Assembly: GCF_013410565.1 (NCBI RefSeq)
Contig: NZ_JACCFO010000001.1
Location: forward strand, 5,518,001-5,582,000
Length of the DNA: 64,000 nt
Direction: 5' to 3'
DNA from: Streptomonospora nanhaiensis
GTDB lineage: Bacteria > Actinomycetota > Actinomycetes > Streptosporangiales > Streptosporangiaceae
Numbering within the stretch: position 1 is the stretch's first letter; each line of letters starts with the position of its first letter. The position numbers and the translations under genes are program-made. The notes under the pieces were generated by a model. It worked only from the letters and a program-made list of their open reading frames with translations, searched no databases and had not been told where the DNA came from. Shown here piece by piece: positions 33,753-42,396 of this stretch.

Positions 33753-34583
33753 TCAGTCCCGCTCGACCACGTCCAGCGTCCAAGGGCGCCCCCGCCGCTC
33801 CGGCTCGACCAGTTCGGTCCGATACCCGAGGTCGGAGAGGACGGCGGCTACCTCCTCGGGGGTGTCGGCGACCGTACCCGTACCCGTGGAGGCGGCTGCG
33901 GACGCGGCGAGGAGGTCGTGCGCGACGGCCCCGCGGGTCGCCTTGGCCATGTGGCTCACCACGCTGCGCCGCACCTGGCCGCCGGACACGGTCTCGCGCA
34001 GCACCCGCACCGCCACGGTCCGCTCGGCGGTCTCGCCGGTCGGGCGCCACGCGGCGGCGTAGGTGGACGAGCGGCAGTCCAGCAGCAGCCGGCCCTCGGC
34101 GCGCTTGGTCAGCAGGTCGCTCAGCCGTGCCCGCCAGAAGGCGGCCAGGGCGCCGATGCCCGGCAGGCGCACGCCCATCGACAGGCGGTAGGGCGGGACG
34201 CGGTCCTGCGGTCCCACCGCGCCCCACAGGCCCGAGAAGACCAGCACGGAGTCGGCAATCCGGCGCGCGGTGGCCGGGTCGGCGGCGAGCAGTTCGGGCA
34301 GCCGCAGGCGGTCGTAGAGGACGCCGGTGTAGAGGTCGGCGGCCCGCAGGGTGGGTGCGGTGGGGAGCGCCGCGTTGCGCCGGAGGGCTTCACCCGCCTG
34401 TGCGGCCGACAGCCCCAGCACCGCGCGCGCGTGCTCCTCGGGGCCCCGGCACAGCTCCACCAGTTCCGCCATCACCGCCTCCCGGGCCTCCGCGACCTCC
34501 GGAAGCGCCAGCGCGGCCACGTCCACGGGCGCGCCGTCGCCTTCGGCGGCCTTGCCTTCGGAGGGCGGCAGCAGGATGAGCAT
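33753..34583 (-). CDS. yaaA: Peroxide stress protein YaaA-like (UPF0246, 276 aa)
   Basis: YaaA lowers free intracellular iron and so limits Fenton damage under peroxide stress in E. coli. The family start MLILLPPSEGKA and the internal signatures LYTGVLYD, VFSGLWGAV, YRLSMG and the final segment DLGYRTELVE are all present, and the length (about 260-280) matches. It is a cytoplasmic DNA-binding helix-hairpin-helix fold. GGGAG (spacing about 9) precedes the ATG. Divergent from the broken GNAT gene at 34958. Confidence 0.9.
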   Translation of the reverse strand: MLILLPPSEGKAAEGDGAPVDVAALALPEVAEAREAVMAELVELCRGPEEHARAVLGLSAAQAGEALRRNAALPTAPTLRAADLYTGVLYDRLRLPELLAADPATARRIADSVLVFSGLWGAVGPQDRVPPYRLSMGVRLPGIGALAAFWRARLSDLLTKRAEGRLLLDCRSSTYAAAWRPTGETAERTVAVRVLRETVSGGQVRRSVVSHMAKATRGAVAHDLLAASAAASTGTGTVADTPEEVAAVLSDLGYRTELVEPERRGRPWTLDVVERD

Positions 34584-34957
34584 GCGGGTCGTCTCCCAGC
34601 CTCGGAGTCGTCGGGGGTTCGGTCGGTCAGGGGCGGTCGTTGGGGCGGTCGTTCAGTCGGTCCGGCGTGAGTGCGCGCACGGTGTTCGCGGGGACGGGCG
34701 AGGGCGGCCGGGGTGGCCGGGTGGCGGCGCGGACACACGGCGGAGTCCTCCCAGCGTCCGGGCCTGAAGCCGCCCGTCGCCCAGGATAGGGCGGTCGGCA
34801 TGGGCGCCGTGCGGGGACGGGCGGTGTCTCTGGGAGGATTGGCGTTTTGAGCTGTTTGCCGGGTTCGGCGGTGTGCGGTGCACGCGGCCAGGCGGCTCGC
34901 GCGTGGCGCATGTTCAGCGCGGTGCCCGGGGACGGGGCGGGAAACGGAGGGGGGGCC
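34584..34957. other. Divergent intergenic region between yaaA and the GNAT remnant
   Basis: About 370 bases. It contains TTCGGTCGG/GTCGTT tandem-like motifs (about 34618-34660). No confident promoter pair or gene. Confidence 0.4.
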
Positions 34958-35744
34958 ATGGAGGCGCGGACCGAACGGTGGGCGAGGAGGCTTGCCGAGG
35001 ACTGGCCGGCGGAGGAGTCGGTCACGCGCGGCGGCTGGCGCCTGGCGTTCAGCGAGGGCGTGACCAGGCGCGCGAACTCCGCCACTCTGCTCGGTTCGCG
35101 GGAGGAGGCGCGCCAGAAAGACGGAGGCGACGGAGGTGGGGAAGCGGTCGGGCTGGAGGAGGTGGAGGCGTTCTACGCCGAGCGCGGCCGGCCCGCCTGC
35201 GTCCACGTCTGGGCCGACCAGACCGACCTCGACGCGTCGCTCGCCCGCCGGGGGTACACGGCAGAGGGCGCCACGCTGGTGATGGCCCGCGATCTGTCCG
35301 AGCGTCCGCAGCGGTCGGGGCAGGGGGAGGGCGGCGCCGAGGCCGCAGAGGTCGCCGAGGTCGCGGTGCTGCCCCGGCCCGATGACGCGTGGAACGCCCT
35401 GTGGCCCGATGCCGAGGTGGCCGCGTCCAAGGTGCCCGCCATTCTGCGGATCATGGGCCGTGTTCCGGTGATGGGCTACGCCATCGAGTCATCGGGCGCC
35501 GCGCGCGGTTGCGCGACGCTCGCGGGGGAGTGGACCGGCGTCTACGGCATGGCCACGCGGGAGGCGGAGCGCGGGAAGGGCCTGGCGGGGGCCGTCCTGG
35601 ACGCCCCACTGGGCCTACGACAAGGGTGCCCGGCACGCCTACCTCCTCGTGGAGGAGGACAACGCCCCGGCGCTGCGCACCTACACGCGAGCCGGTTTCG
35701 CGGAGGTCTACGCCTACCACTACAGAGTCCGCCGCCAGGGCTGA
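34958..35744 (+). pseudogene. GNAT acetyltransferase, apparently frameshifted
   Basis: Two reading frames together make one GNAT protein. From the ATG at 34958 (GGAGG 7 bases upstream) the frame runs through a helical N-terminus, RRGYTAEGATLVMARDLS and the acetyl-CoA-binding motif REAERGKGLAGAVLDA (the R-x-x-G-x-G/A signature), ending the homology at about 35605. The rest of motif A/B (HWAYDKGARHAYLLVEEDN, PALRTYTRAGFAEVYAY) is in another frame, ending at TGA 35742-35744. Relative to the usual GNAT spacing about two residues are missing, so the likely event is a small deletion (5 bases) or a one-base insertion near 35606. A sequencing error cannot be excluded. Unbroken reading in the first frame ends at 35779 with non-homologous residues. 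Confidence 0.7.
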
Positions 35745-36808
35745 CGGGAGTCGGCGCTGACCGGCGTCCGCCCGCCTGAACCGGTTCCGCCCCAACCGGT
35801 GAAGGCAGCGACGGGGCGCCGAGGACAGCGGACGGCCGGGCCCGCGCCCATCGGCCGGTCGAGCGATGGCTGGCCGCACGACGTGGGCCCAAGGACAGCC
35901 CTCCCTCGGCGCCCACCCCTCTACCGCCACCCGCGCACGCGGGGATGGGACGATTCCGCTCGCCGTATCGCGGTGCTTGAGGAGGCCTTCCTCGTGCCGG
36001 GTGGTTTCGTGGTGGTTTGCCCGTTGCTTGTCTCGGAATGTGAGACGAAAGGCGGGCTGGGCGACGAGTTAGCGTTCTCGACCGGGCGGGGTGGCCGAAA
36101 GCGCGGACTCGTCGGCCTTGAATTCGGGTGAAACGGTCATACCGGGCGTGGGATGCGGTGTGTTGTCTCACAATGTGGTCACCGAGGGGCTTGGAGTGGG
36201 GGCTTGGGCCCTCTGAGGGCTTGGAGTGAGGGGGTAAAGCGGGCATAGGGGGTGAATCGGCGCCTTGGGGGGCGACGATCTTGGGCTTTTTGACCCCCCG
36301 TCCGGCTCTGCGTGTGGCTGGAGGGCTTCGCGGTGTCCGTCCGCTCCGACTCTCCGGTGCCCCGTTCTTCAGGCGGCGCGGTGCTCGCTCGTCCTGCCAT
36401 GGTGCCTGTCCGGTCCGGGCCCTGGGGCGGGCGCCCGGCCCGCTCGCTGCTGGACTTTGGTGGCTGGCTGGCTGGCTGGCGGGTGGGGGCGGGCTGGCTC
36501 GGGCTTCCTCGTGCGCCCTCGGGGGTGGCGCGGGGCTGGTCATCGGCTTGGGGAAGCGATTTCCGGCGTCTGGTGGCCAGCGGTCAGCGGCTGGCGGTCG
36601 GCGGTCGTGGCCAGCGGCCGACGACCGGCGGCCGGTGCCCCCGCCCACGCCGTCGCCGCCTCGTTGGGGCCGGCGGGCCTGGAGGGGGAGGCGTTGCCGT
36701 CACGGCGGGACGGAGCAGACGGAACCGCACGGTATGGCTGGCGGGCATACGAAAACGGCGGCGGCCCCCGGTCGGGGGCCGCCGCCGTAACGCCTGTGGC
36801 GGGATGAA
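35745..36808. other. Gene-free region of about 1 kb with short repeats
   Basis: No frame has a plausible protein. It includes two copies of GAGGGCTTGGAGTG-like DNA (36184-36198 and 36215-36228) and a TGGC repeated five times (36462-36481). Further low-complexity GGTGGCCAGCGG/GTCAGCGGCTGGC stretches lie at about 36570-36630. Base composition is less C-rich than surrounding genes, suggesting long-standing non-coding DNA or a decayed insert. Confidence 0.45.
36755..36788 (-). terminator. Rho-independent terminator of the DUF7455 gene
   Basis: A perfect 15-bp stem (ACGGCGGCGGCCCCC / GGGGGCCGCCGCCGT) with a 4-base loop. On the minus strand it is followed by TTTTCG, placed about 20 bases after the stop of the gene at 36809-37039. 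Confidence 0.85.
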
Positions 36809-37039
36809 CTAACGCTCCTCGTCGGCGGACGTGGCCGGTTCCTTCTGCAGCCGGCTGGTTTCGTCCTGGATCTCCGAGGCGATCTTGCGGATGGAGTCGT
36901 CATGCTTACGCATGTGATGCGCGCAGAACAGCAGTTCGCCACCGGAGTTGAGAACCACTCGGACGTACGCCTGCGCACCACAACGGTCGCAACGGTCAGC
37001 AGCCGTCAGCGGCTGGGTGGGGGCAAGGGTTCCAGTCAC
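36809..37039 (-). CDS. DUF7455 family zinc-ribbon protein (76 aa)
   Basis: A small zinc-ribbon protein common in actinobacteria near hrdB and parE/gyrB-type genes. Cys17-x2-Cys20, then Cys39 with His41/His42, would hold one zinc, with conserved AYVRVVLxSGGELLFCAHHxRKH. The C-terminal helix is charged. Function is not established; it may bind RNA polymerase or DNA, but that is inference. GTG start with GAGGAAGG just upstream, then a strong terminator downstream. Confidence 0.8.
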   Translation of the reverse strand: MTGTLAPTQPLTAADRCDRCGAQAYVRVVLNSGGELLFCAHHMRKHDDSIRKIASEIQDETSRLQKEPATSADEER

Positions 37040-37793
37040 TTCGCCTTCCTCAATACTCGGCGCTAGTCACTCAGCACAACATCTAACCGGACGGAGAGCT
37101 TCCCAACCAGCCCTTCTGTACGCCGTCAGCGGAATCGCCCTTCTCCAGGGGGTTTTCTGGGGCATTTCGGGCCAATCGCGTGACGGATCCCACCCATGTT
37201 CACCTACTGTCACCCCTCGGTCGGGCCTGGGTGGACTTTCGGCGGACCCTTTGTGGTGCTCCCGTGGTCCTCCGGTGGTGCCCCCGGCCGCCTCCCCCCT
37301 CCCAAGCCCCCACCCCCACCCTCCCGGTGCCCTCCCGGCGGCCCGGCCCACCCCCTCCCGCGCCCCTCCGGGGCGCCTGCGGCCGCCCCCGGCGGGCCGG
37401 ATTCGCCGGTGGGAACGGGGTTGTGAAGCGGCGCGGGAGCGGGGCGGCCGTAATTTAAGGTGGTAACCTCGCGCGTGGTGTGGACGTGATGATCAGGCGA
37501 CCGTCCCGCCGCGGTCGGGTGAACCGCAGCCCACGGGCCTGCGACCACTCTCCGGCGGCGGAAACGCGCTCGTGTTGCGCGCGCCGCCCGGGGCGGTCCC
37601 GGGCCATTCGGCGCAGGCCACCAGGCACGCACCCCGCGTGCCGGGCGGTGCCGCGCTCCTGTCACACCGATGCGTCATGCTGGCGGCACGCGTCTGCCCG
37701 ACGCGAACCGCCGCCGCCCCCGTCCGCTGTCCGCCCGCGTCCAGCGTCCGCCCGCACCCGGGCGCGCCGACCTGTCCTGCAGGAGATTCACAC
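37040..37793. other. Divergent intergenic region between the DUF7455 gene and parE
   Basis: Holds a C-rich block (about 37272-37350) with several CCCC runs, so the complementary strand has G-quadruplex potential. An AT-rich patch (TAATTTAAGG, about 37451-37460) is a possible parE promoter -10. The parE ribosome-binding site AGGAG is at 37781-37785. No gene. Confidence 0.45.
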
Positions 37794-39899
37794 GTGACCG
37801 CCCTTACCGCAGCCGTCGATGAGCCCGAGGAATACTCCGCGCGGCATCTTTCGGTCCTGGAAGGACTTGAGGCGGTCCGCAAGCGTCCCGGTATGTACAT
37901 CGGGTCCACGGACAGCCGCGGACTGACCCACTGCATGTGGGAGATCATCGACAACTCCGTCGACGAGGCCCTCGGCGGCTACTGCACGCGCATCGACGTG
38001 GTGCTGCACCGCGACGGCTCCGTCGAGGTCCGCGACAACGGGCGCGGCATCCCCGTCGACATCGAGCCCCGGTCCGGCCTGTCGGGCGTGGAGCTGGTCA
38101 TGACCAAGCTGCACGCCGGCGGCAAGTTCGGCACCGGCGCCTACACCGCCTCCGGCGGTCTGCACGGCGTGGGCGCCTCGGTGGTCAACGCGCTCTCGGC
38201 GCGCCTGGACGTCGAGGTCGACCTCCAGGGCCACACCCACGCCATGAGCTTCCGCCGGGGCATCCCCGGCCGCTTCGCCGAGCCCGGCCCCGACGCCGAC
38301 TTCACCCCGGCCAGCGGCCTGGAGAAGACCCGCCGCGTCGCCAAGAAGGTCACCGGCACCCGCATCCGCTTCTGGGCGGACCGCCAGATCTTCCTCAAGG
38401 ACGCCGACATCACGCGCGAGTCCCTGCTCGACCGCGCGCGCCAGACCGCGTTCCTCATCCCCGGCCTGACCATCGCCGTGCGCGACGAGCGCGACCCCGA
38501 GGCCCCCGCCTTCGAGGAGGAGTTCCGCTTCGACGGCGGCATCGGGGAGTTCTGCGCCTACCTGGCGCCCGACGAGGCCGTCAACGACGTGCTGCGCATC
38601 CAGGGCACCGGCCACTTCACCGAGACCGTCCCGGTGCTGGACGACCAGGGCCACATGACCCCCACCGACGTCGACCGCCGGCTCGACGTCGACATCGCCC
38701 TGCGCTGGGGCACCGGCTACGAGACCACCGCCCGCTCCTTCGTCAACGTCATCGCCACCCCCAAGGGCGGCACCCACATGGCCGGCTTCGAGCGGGCCCT
38801 GGTGCGCGTGGTCAACGACCAGCTGCGCGCAACCAAGCTGCTCAAGACCAACGACGACCCCGTGACCAAGGAGGACGTCCTCGAAGGGCTCACCGCCGTG
38901 GTCACCGTGCGGCTGCCCGAGCCGCAGTTCGAGGGCCAGACCAAGGAGATCCTGGGGACCTCGGCGGCCTCCCGCATCGTCTCCCAGGTGGTGGGCAAGG
39001 AGCTGCGCACGTTCCTGACCTCCACCAAGCGCACCGAGAAGCAGCAGGCCCGCGCGGTGCTGGAGAAGATCGTCAACGCCGCCAAGGCGCGCATCGCCGC
39101 CCGCCAGCAGCGCGAGACCCAGCGCCGCAAGAACGCGCTGGAGAGCTCGGCGCTGCCGGCCAAGCTGGTCGACTGCCGCAGCGAGGGACTGGAGCGCAGC
39201 GAGCTGTTCATCGTCGAGGGCGACTCCGCCCTGGGCACCGCCAAGCTCGCCCGCGACTCCGAGTTCCAGGCGCTGCTGCCCATCCGCGGCAAGATCCTCA
39301 ACGTGCAGAAGTCCTCGCTGTCGGACATGCTGAAGAACGCCGAGTGCGCGGCGATCCTCCAGGTCATCGGCGCGGGCTCGGGGCGGTCCTTCGACCTCGA
39401 CGCCGCCCGCTACGGCCGGGTCATCCTGATGGCCGACGCCGACGTCGACGGCGCGCACATCCGCTGCCTGCTGCTGACCCTCTTCTACCGCTACATGCGC
39501 CCGATGCTGGAGGCCGGCCGGGTGTTCGCCGCGGTGCCGCCGCTGCACCGCATCGAGCTGACCAACATCCGCCGCAAGCGCGGGGCCAAGCCCGAGGACC
39601 GCTACGTCTACACCTACTCCGACGCCGAACTCCACCGCAAGCTGCTGGAGCTGGAGAAGAAGGGCATGAGCTGGAAGGAGCCGGTGCAGCGGTACAAGGG
39701 CCTGGGCGAGATGGACGCCGACCAGCTCGCCGAGACCACCATGGACCCCCGCCACCGCACCCTGCGGCGCATCCGGGTGGAGCACGCCGAGGAGGCCGCC
39801 AAGGTCTTCGACCTGCTCATGGGCAACGAGGTCGCGCCGCGCCGGGAGTTCATCGCCCAGGGCGCCCGCGAACTCGACCTCGCCCGCATCGACACCTGA
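37794..39899 (+). CDS. parE: DNA topoisomerase IV-type subunit B (ParE, 701 aa)
   Basis: ATP-driven subunit of the type IIA topoisomerase that unlinks daughter chromosomes. GHKL ATPase domain: RHLSVLEGLEAVRKRPGMYIGS, then EIIDNSVDEA (Mg/ATP contact), DNGRGIPVD and GGLHGVGASVVNALS. The transducer domain follows. The Toprim domain carries EGDSA (Glu475) and DADVDG (Asp548, Asp550, Asp552), and the C-terminal QRYKGLGEM motif is present. The length (about 700) fits ParE. The gene order (after hrdB, before parC) matches the ParE locus of Streptomyces rather than the gyrB-gyrA pair near dnaA. GTG start with AGGAG at 37781-37785; the frame opens earlier but without homology. Assignment against gyrB is by locus context. 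Confidence 0.92.
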   Translation: MTALTAAVDEPEEYSARHLSVLEGLEAVRKRPGMYIGSTDSRGLTHCMWEIIDNSVDEALGGYCTRIDVVLHRDGSVEVRDNGRGIPVDIEPRSGLSGVELVMTKLHAGGKFGTGAYTASGGLHGVGASVVNALSARLDVEVDLQGHTHAMSFRRGIPGRFAEPGPDADFTPASGLEKTRRVAKKVTGTRIRFWADRQIFLKDADITRESLLDRARQTAFLIPGLTIAVRDERDPEAPAFEEEFRFDGGIGEFCAYLAPDEAVNDVLRIQGTGHFTETVPVLDDQGHMTPTDVDRRLDVDIALRWGTGYETTARSFVNVIATPKGGTHMAGFERALVRVVNDQLRATKLLKTNDDPVTKEDVLEGLTAVVTVRLPEPQFEGQTKEILGTSAASRIVSQVVGKELRTFLTSTKRTEKQQARAVLEKIVNAAKARIAARQQRETQRRKNALESSALPAKLVDCRSEGLERSELFIVEGDSALGTAKLARDSEFQALLPIRGKILNVQKSSLSDMLKNAECAAILQVIGAGSGRSFDLDAARYGRVILMADADVDGAHIRCLLLTLFYRYMRPMLEAGRVFAAVPPLHRIELTNIRRKRGAKPEDRYVYTYSDAELHRKLLELEKKGMSWKEPVQRYKGLGEMDADQLAETTMDPRHRTLRRIRVEHAEEAAKVFDLLMGNEVAPRREFIAQGARELDLARIDT

Positions 39900-39936
39900 T
39901 CCGGGGCGGCGGCCGCTGCCCCCGCAGCCCCGGGAA

Positions 39937-39992
39937 GACGGCTTTCGGCCCCGGTCCCTCCGCCCTCGGGCGGCGCGGCCGGGGCCGCCGTC
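39937..39992 (+). terminator. Hairpin after parE
   Basis: GACGGC and GGCCCCGG pair with CCGGGGCC and GCCGTC across a partly structured loop, beginning 38 bases after the parE stop. It is imperfect, with a TTTC bulge, and lies between convergent genes. Confidence 0.5.
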
Positions 39993-40054
39993 GTGCCGGG
40001 TCGGCGGGGCGGCCGCCGTGCCGTGGCGACCGGGACGGCACCCGCCGGATACGG

Positions 40055-41194
40055 TCAGCCCCGGGGCTCCACCGGCGGCGGCGCCCACTCGCCCGTGGCC
40101 AGGAACCGCTCGATCGCGGCGGTGTAGGGCGCGGGGTCCAGGCCCTTGGCGGCCACCCAGGCGTCGTCGTAGTAGCTGTGCCGGTAGCGCTCGCCGCCGT
40201 CGCAGATCAGCGTGACCACGCTGCCGCGCCGCCCCTCGCGCAGCATCCGCGCGACCAGGTGCCACACGCCCCACAGGTTGGTGCCGGTGGAGCCGCCCGC
40301 GCACAGGCCGGTGACGGCGTTCAGGTGGCGCATGGCCGCGATGCTGGCGGCGTCGGGCACCGGGATCATCAGGTCGATCACCGAGGGCACGAAGCTGGGC
40401 TCCATGCGCGGCCGGCCGATGCCCTCGATGCGCGAGGGCATGCCGGTGGCGTAGTCGGCGGCGCCGGTGGCCCAGCCGGGAAAGAACGCGGAGTTCTCCG
40501 GGTCGACCACGGCCAGGCGTGTGTGGTGCCGCCTGTAGCGCAGGTAGCGGCCGATGGTGGCCGAGGTGCCGCCGGTTCCCGCGCCCACCACGATCCACTC
40601 GGGAACGGGGTGGCGCTCCATGGCCATCTGCTCGAACACCGACTCGGCGATGTTGTTGTTGCCGCGCCAGTCGGTGGCCCGCTCGGCGTAGGTGAACTGG
40701 TCCATGTAGTGGTAGCCGGGCTGGGCGGCCAGGCGCTCGGCCTCGGCGTACATCTCGACGGGGATGTCCACGAACCGGCAGGTGCCGCCGTAGCGCTCGA
40801 TGAGCGCGATCTTCTCGGGGCTGGTCTTGCGCGGCATCACGGCGACGAAGTCCAGCCCGAGCAGCCGCGCGAAGTACGCCTCGGAGACGGCGGTGGAGCC
40901 GGAGCTGGCCTCGACGACCGTGGTGTGCTCGTCGATCCACCCGTTGGCCAGCGCGTAGAGGAACAGGGAGCGCGCCAGGCGGTGCTTGAGGCTGCCGGTG
41001 GGGTGCACCGACTCGTCCTTGAGGTAGAGGTCGATGCCCCATTCGGCGGGCAGCGGGAACGCGTGCAGGTGGGTGTCGGCCGAGCGGTTGGCGTCGGCCA
41101 CCACCTTGCGCACGGCGTCGTCCGCCCACGCGCGGGCGCGGGGGTCGCAGCGCTCCACCCAGGGCTGGTGGGAGTCGTCGGCCGGTGCGGTCAT
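40055..41194 (-). CDS. PLP-dependent cysteine synthase-family protein, Cds1-like (379 aa)
   Basis: A type II PLP enzyme of the cysteine-synthase fold. Lys70 in [10 protein letters not shown] is the PLP-binding lysine, [12 protein letters not shown] contacts the phosphate, and [14 protein letters not shown] binds the PLP phosphate. The C-terminal end has an extra Trp-rich stretch. Closest remembered family is Mycobacterium tuberculosis Cds1, an L-cysteine desulfhydrase that makes H2S, pyruvate and ammonia, rather than a biosynthetic CysK/CysM, because of its N-terminus and the [17 protein letters not shown] start. This is an inference. Leaderless start: TAGGGT lies 7 bases before the ATG (minus strand). 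Convergent with parE and followed on the other side by the TPR gene. Confidence 0.8.
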   Translation of the reverse strand: MTAPADDSHQPWVERCDPRARAWADDAVRKVVADANRSADTHLHAFPLPAEWGIDLYLKDESVHPTGSLKHRLARSLFLYALANGWIDEHTTVVEASSGSTAVSEAYFARLLGLDFVAVMPRKTSPEKIALIERYGGTCRFVDIPVEMYAEAERLAAQPGYHYMDQFTYAERATDWRGNNNIAESVFEQMAMERHPVPEWIVVGAGTGGTSATIGRYLRYRRHHTRLAVVDPENSAFFPGWATGAADYATGMPSRIEGIGRPRMEPSFVPSVIDLMIPVPDAASIAAMRHLNAVTGLCAGGSTGTNLWGVWHLVARMLREGRRGSVVTLICDGGERYRHSYYDDAWVAAKGLDPAPYTAAIERFLATGEWAPPPVEPRG

Positions 41195-41201
41195 GGTCGC
41201 G

Positions 41202-41207
41202 ACCCTA
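41202..41207 (-). promoter_or_regulatory. -10 element of leaderless Cds1-like transcript
   Basis: On the minus strand TAGGGT ends 7 bases before the ATG at 41194, with no Shine-Dalgarno sequence. Confidence 0.6.
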
Positions 41208-41232
41208 CCGGCCGCCGCCCCCGCACACAGGA

Positions 41233-41256
41233 CGGGCCCTCCCGAGGGAGGGCCCG
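41233..41256 (-). terminator. Hairpin downstream of the TPR gene
   Basis: CGGGCCCTCCC / GGGAGGGCCCG, an 11-bp perfect stem with a 2-base centre. It lies about 86 bases beyond the TPR-gene stop (minus strand). Confidence 0.65.
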
Positions 41257-41341
41257 CGTGGTCTCCGTGAGGGGTGCGGCGGTGCTCCGGCGGCCGGGGG
41301 CCGGGGGCCGGCCGGGGAGCGGACGCGGCCCGCAAGGGGGC

Positions 41342-41668
41342 CTAGTCCAGCGAGCCGCCCGACATCGCGGCGTGCATCCGGCGGTAGGTGGCGGCCTCGT
41401 CGTCGCGGTTCTGGCGCTCCAGCGACCGGGCGAGGGCGATGTGCGCCCAGCTGTCGCAGGGGTCGAGTTCGATGATCCTGCGGAAGGTGTCCTCGGCCTT
41501 GCCGAGCTGCGCCGAGTGGAAGTAGGCGCGGCCCAGGAGTTCGAGGATGGACCGGCTGCCGGGCTCGTCCTCGGCGATGGGCTCCAGGACGCGCGCGGCC
41601 TCTATGGGGTCGCCCAGGTCGAAGTACATCTTGCCGCGGTTGAACGTCTCGTAGGTCGTCTCCTTCAC
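41342..41668 (-). CDS. Small TPR-repeat protein (108 aa)
   Basis: Three tetratricopeptide-like helix pairs: residues about 10-40 (YFDLGDPIEAARVLEPIAEDEP), 42-75 (AYFHSAQLGKAEDTFRRIIELDP) and 76-105 (SWAHIALARSLERQNRDDEAATYRRMHAAM). TPRs bind other proteins. The GTG at 41668 is preferred because GAAGGGAG lies just upstream with correct spacing; the GTG at 41674 overlaps it. The gene is followed by a hairpin. A carbonic-anhydrase gene lies 84 bases upstream on the same strand. The partner is unknown. Confidence 0.82.
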   Translation of the reverse strand: MKETTYETFNRGKMYFDLGDPIEAARVLEPIAEDEPGSRSILELLGRAYFHSAQLGKAEDTFRRIIELDPCDSWAHIALARSLERQNRDDEAATYRRMHAAMSGGSLD

Positions 41669-41751
41669 GGGCACTCCCTTCGTCCCGCATCACAACGGCG
41701 ATGCGCGAGGCCCTATTCCCTGGTAAGGGCGGGCACGCGGGAGGCGGTGCC

Positions 41752-42156
41752 CTACAGGTCGGCGGGCGACACCCGGCCGGTGGCGACGTCGTAGACCGCT
41801 CCGGCGACCTCCAGGCCCTCGGGCAGCAGCGGGTGGTGGCGGATCCGCTCCAGGTCGCGGCGCAGCGCCCCGAGCTGGTCGCTGTCGGTGCCGAAGTCGA
41901 GGCTGCGGGTGTCGACGCCGTGCTCGCGCTCGATCAGGTCGTGGACCTCGGCGTCGCCCGACACCGAGGCCATCTTGCACCGGGTGTGCGGCATGACCAG
42001 GACCCGCGTGATGTCGAGCAGGTAGGCGCCCACCACGAGGTTGGCCAGGACGTTGTCGGTGACCCGCCCGCCGGCGTTGCGCAGGATCTTGGCGTCGCCC
42101 AGGGACAGCCCCAGCGCCGCCAGCGGGTCGATGCGGGAGTCCATGCACGTCACCAC
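41752..42156 (-). CDS. Beta-class carbonic anhydrase (N-terminus uncertain)
   Basis: Interconverts CO2 and bicarbonate with a zinc site: Cys4-Met-Asp6-Ser-Arg8, then His57 and Cys60 (PHTRC), all visible when counted from the GTG at 42156. The sequence PxxLxxLGLxxGDAKILRNAGGRV is a beta-CA hallmark. Family members carry about 30 more residues; the same frame continues upstream to about 42258 with good homology (TATSAFDDVFTANADYAARF...), yet no ATG, GTG or TTG occurs in it. The codon where an initiator would be expected is CAG (42259-42261 region), so the coordinates given are the shortest supported start. The gene may start at an unusual codon or be decaying. Confidence 0.75.
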   Translation of the reverse strand: MVTCMDSRIDPLAALGLSLGDAKILRNAGGRVTDNVLANLVVGAYLLDITRVLVMPHTRCKMASVSGDAEVHDLIEREHGVDTRSLDFGTDSDQLGALRRDLERIRHHPLLPEGLEVAGAVYDVATGRVSPADL

Positions 42157-42355
42157 GGCCAGGCCGCGCGCGGCGCGCGGGGCGAGGTCGGCGTACCGGA
42201 AGCGGGCGGCGTAGTCGGCGTTGGCCGTGAATACGTCGTCGAATGCGCTGGTCGCAGTCTGCTCCTGGGAACTCGGCGAAACGTGTCGGTTGTCGGGGGG
42301 CGCTGGGGGCCCGCGGGGGGGGAGGGAGGAGGGCGAGCGGCGGGGCGGGCCCGGC

Positions 42356-42392
42356 GGGCGCCGCCGGTCCGCTGCGCGGACCGGCGGCGCCC
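42356..42392 (-). terminator. 17-bp perfect hairpin after parC
   Basis: Arms 42356-42372 and 42376-42392 (GGGCGCCGCCGGTCCGC and its reverse complement) with a 3-base loop, beginning a few bases after the parC stop (minus strand). It separates parC from the carbonic anhydrase gene. Confidence 0.7.
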
Positions 42393-42396
42393 GGGG

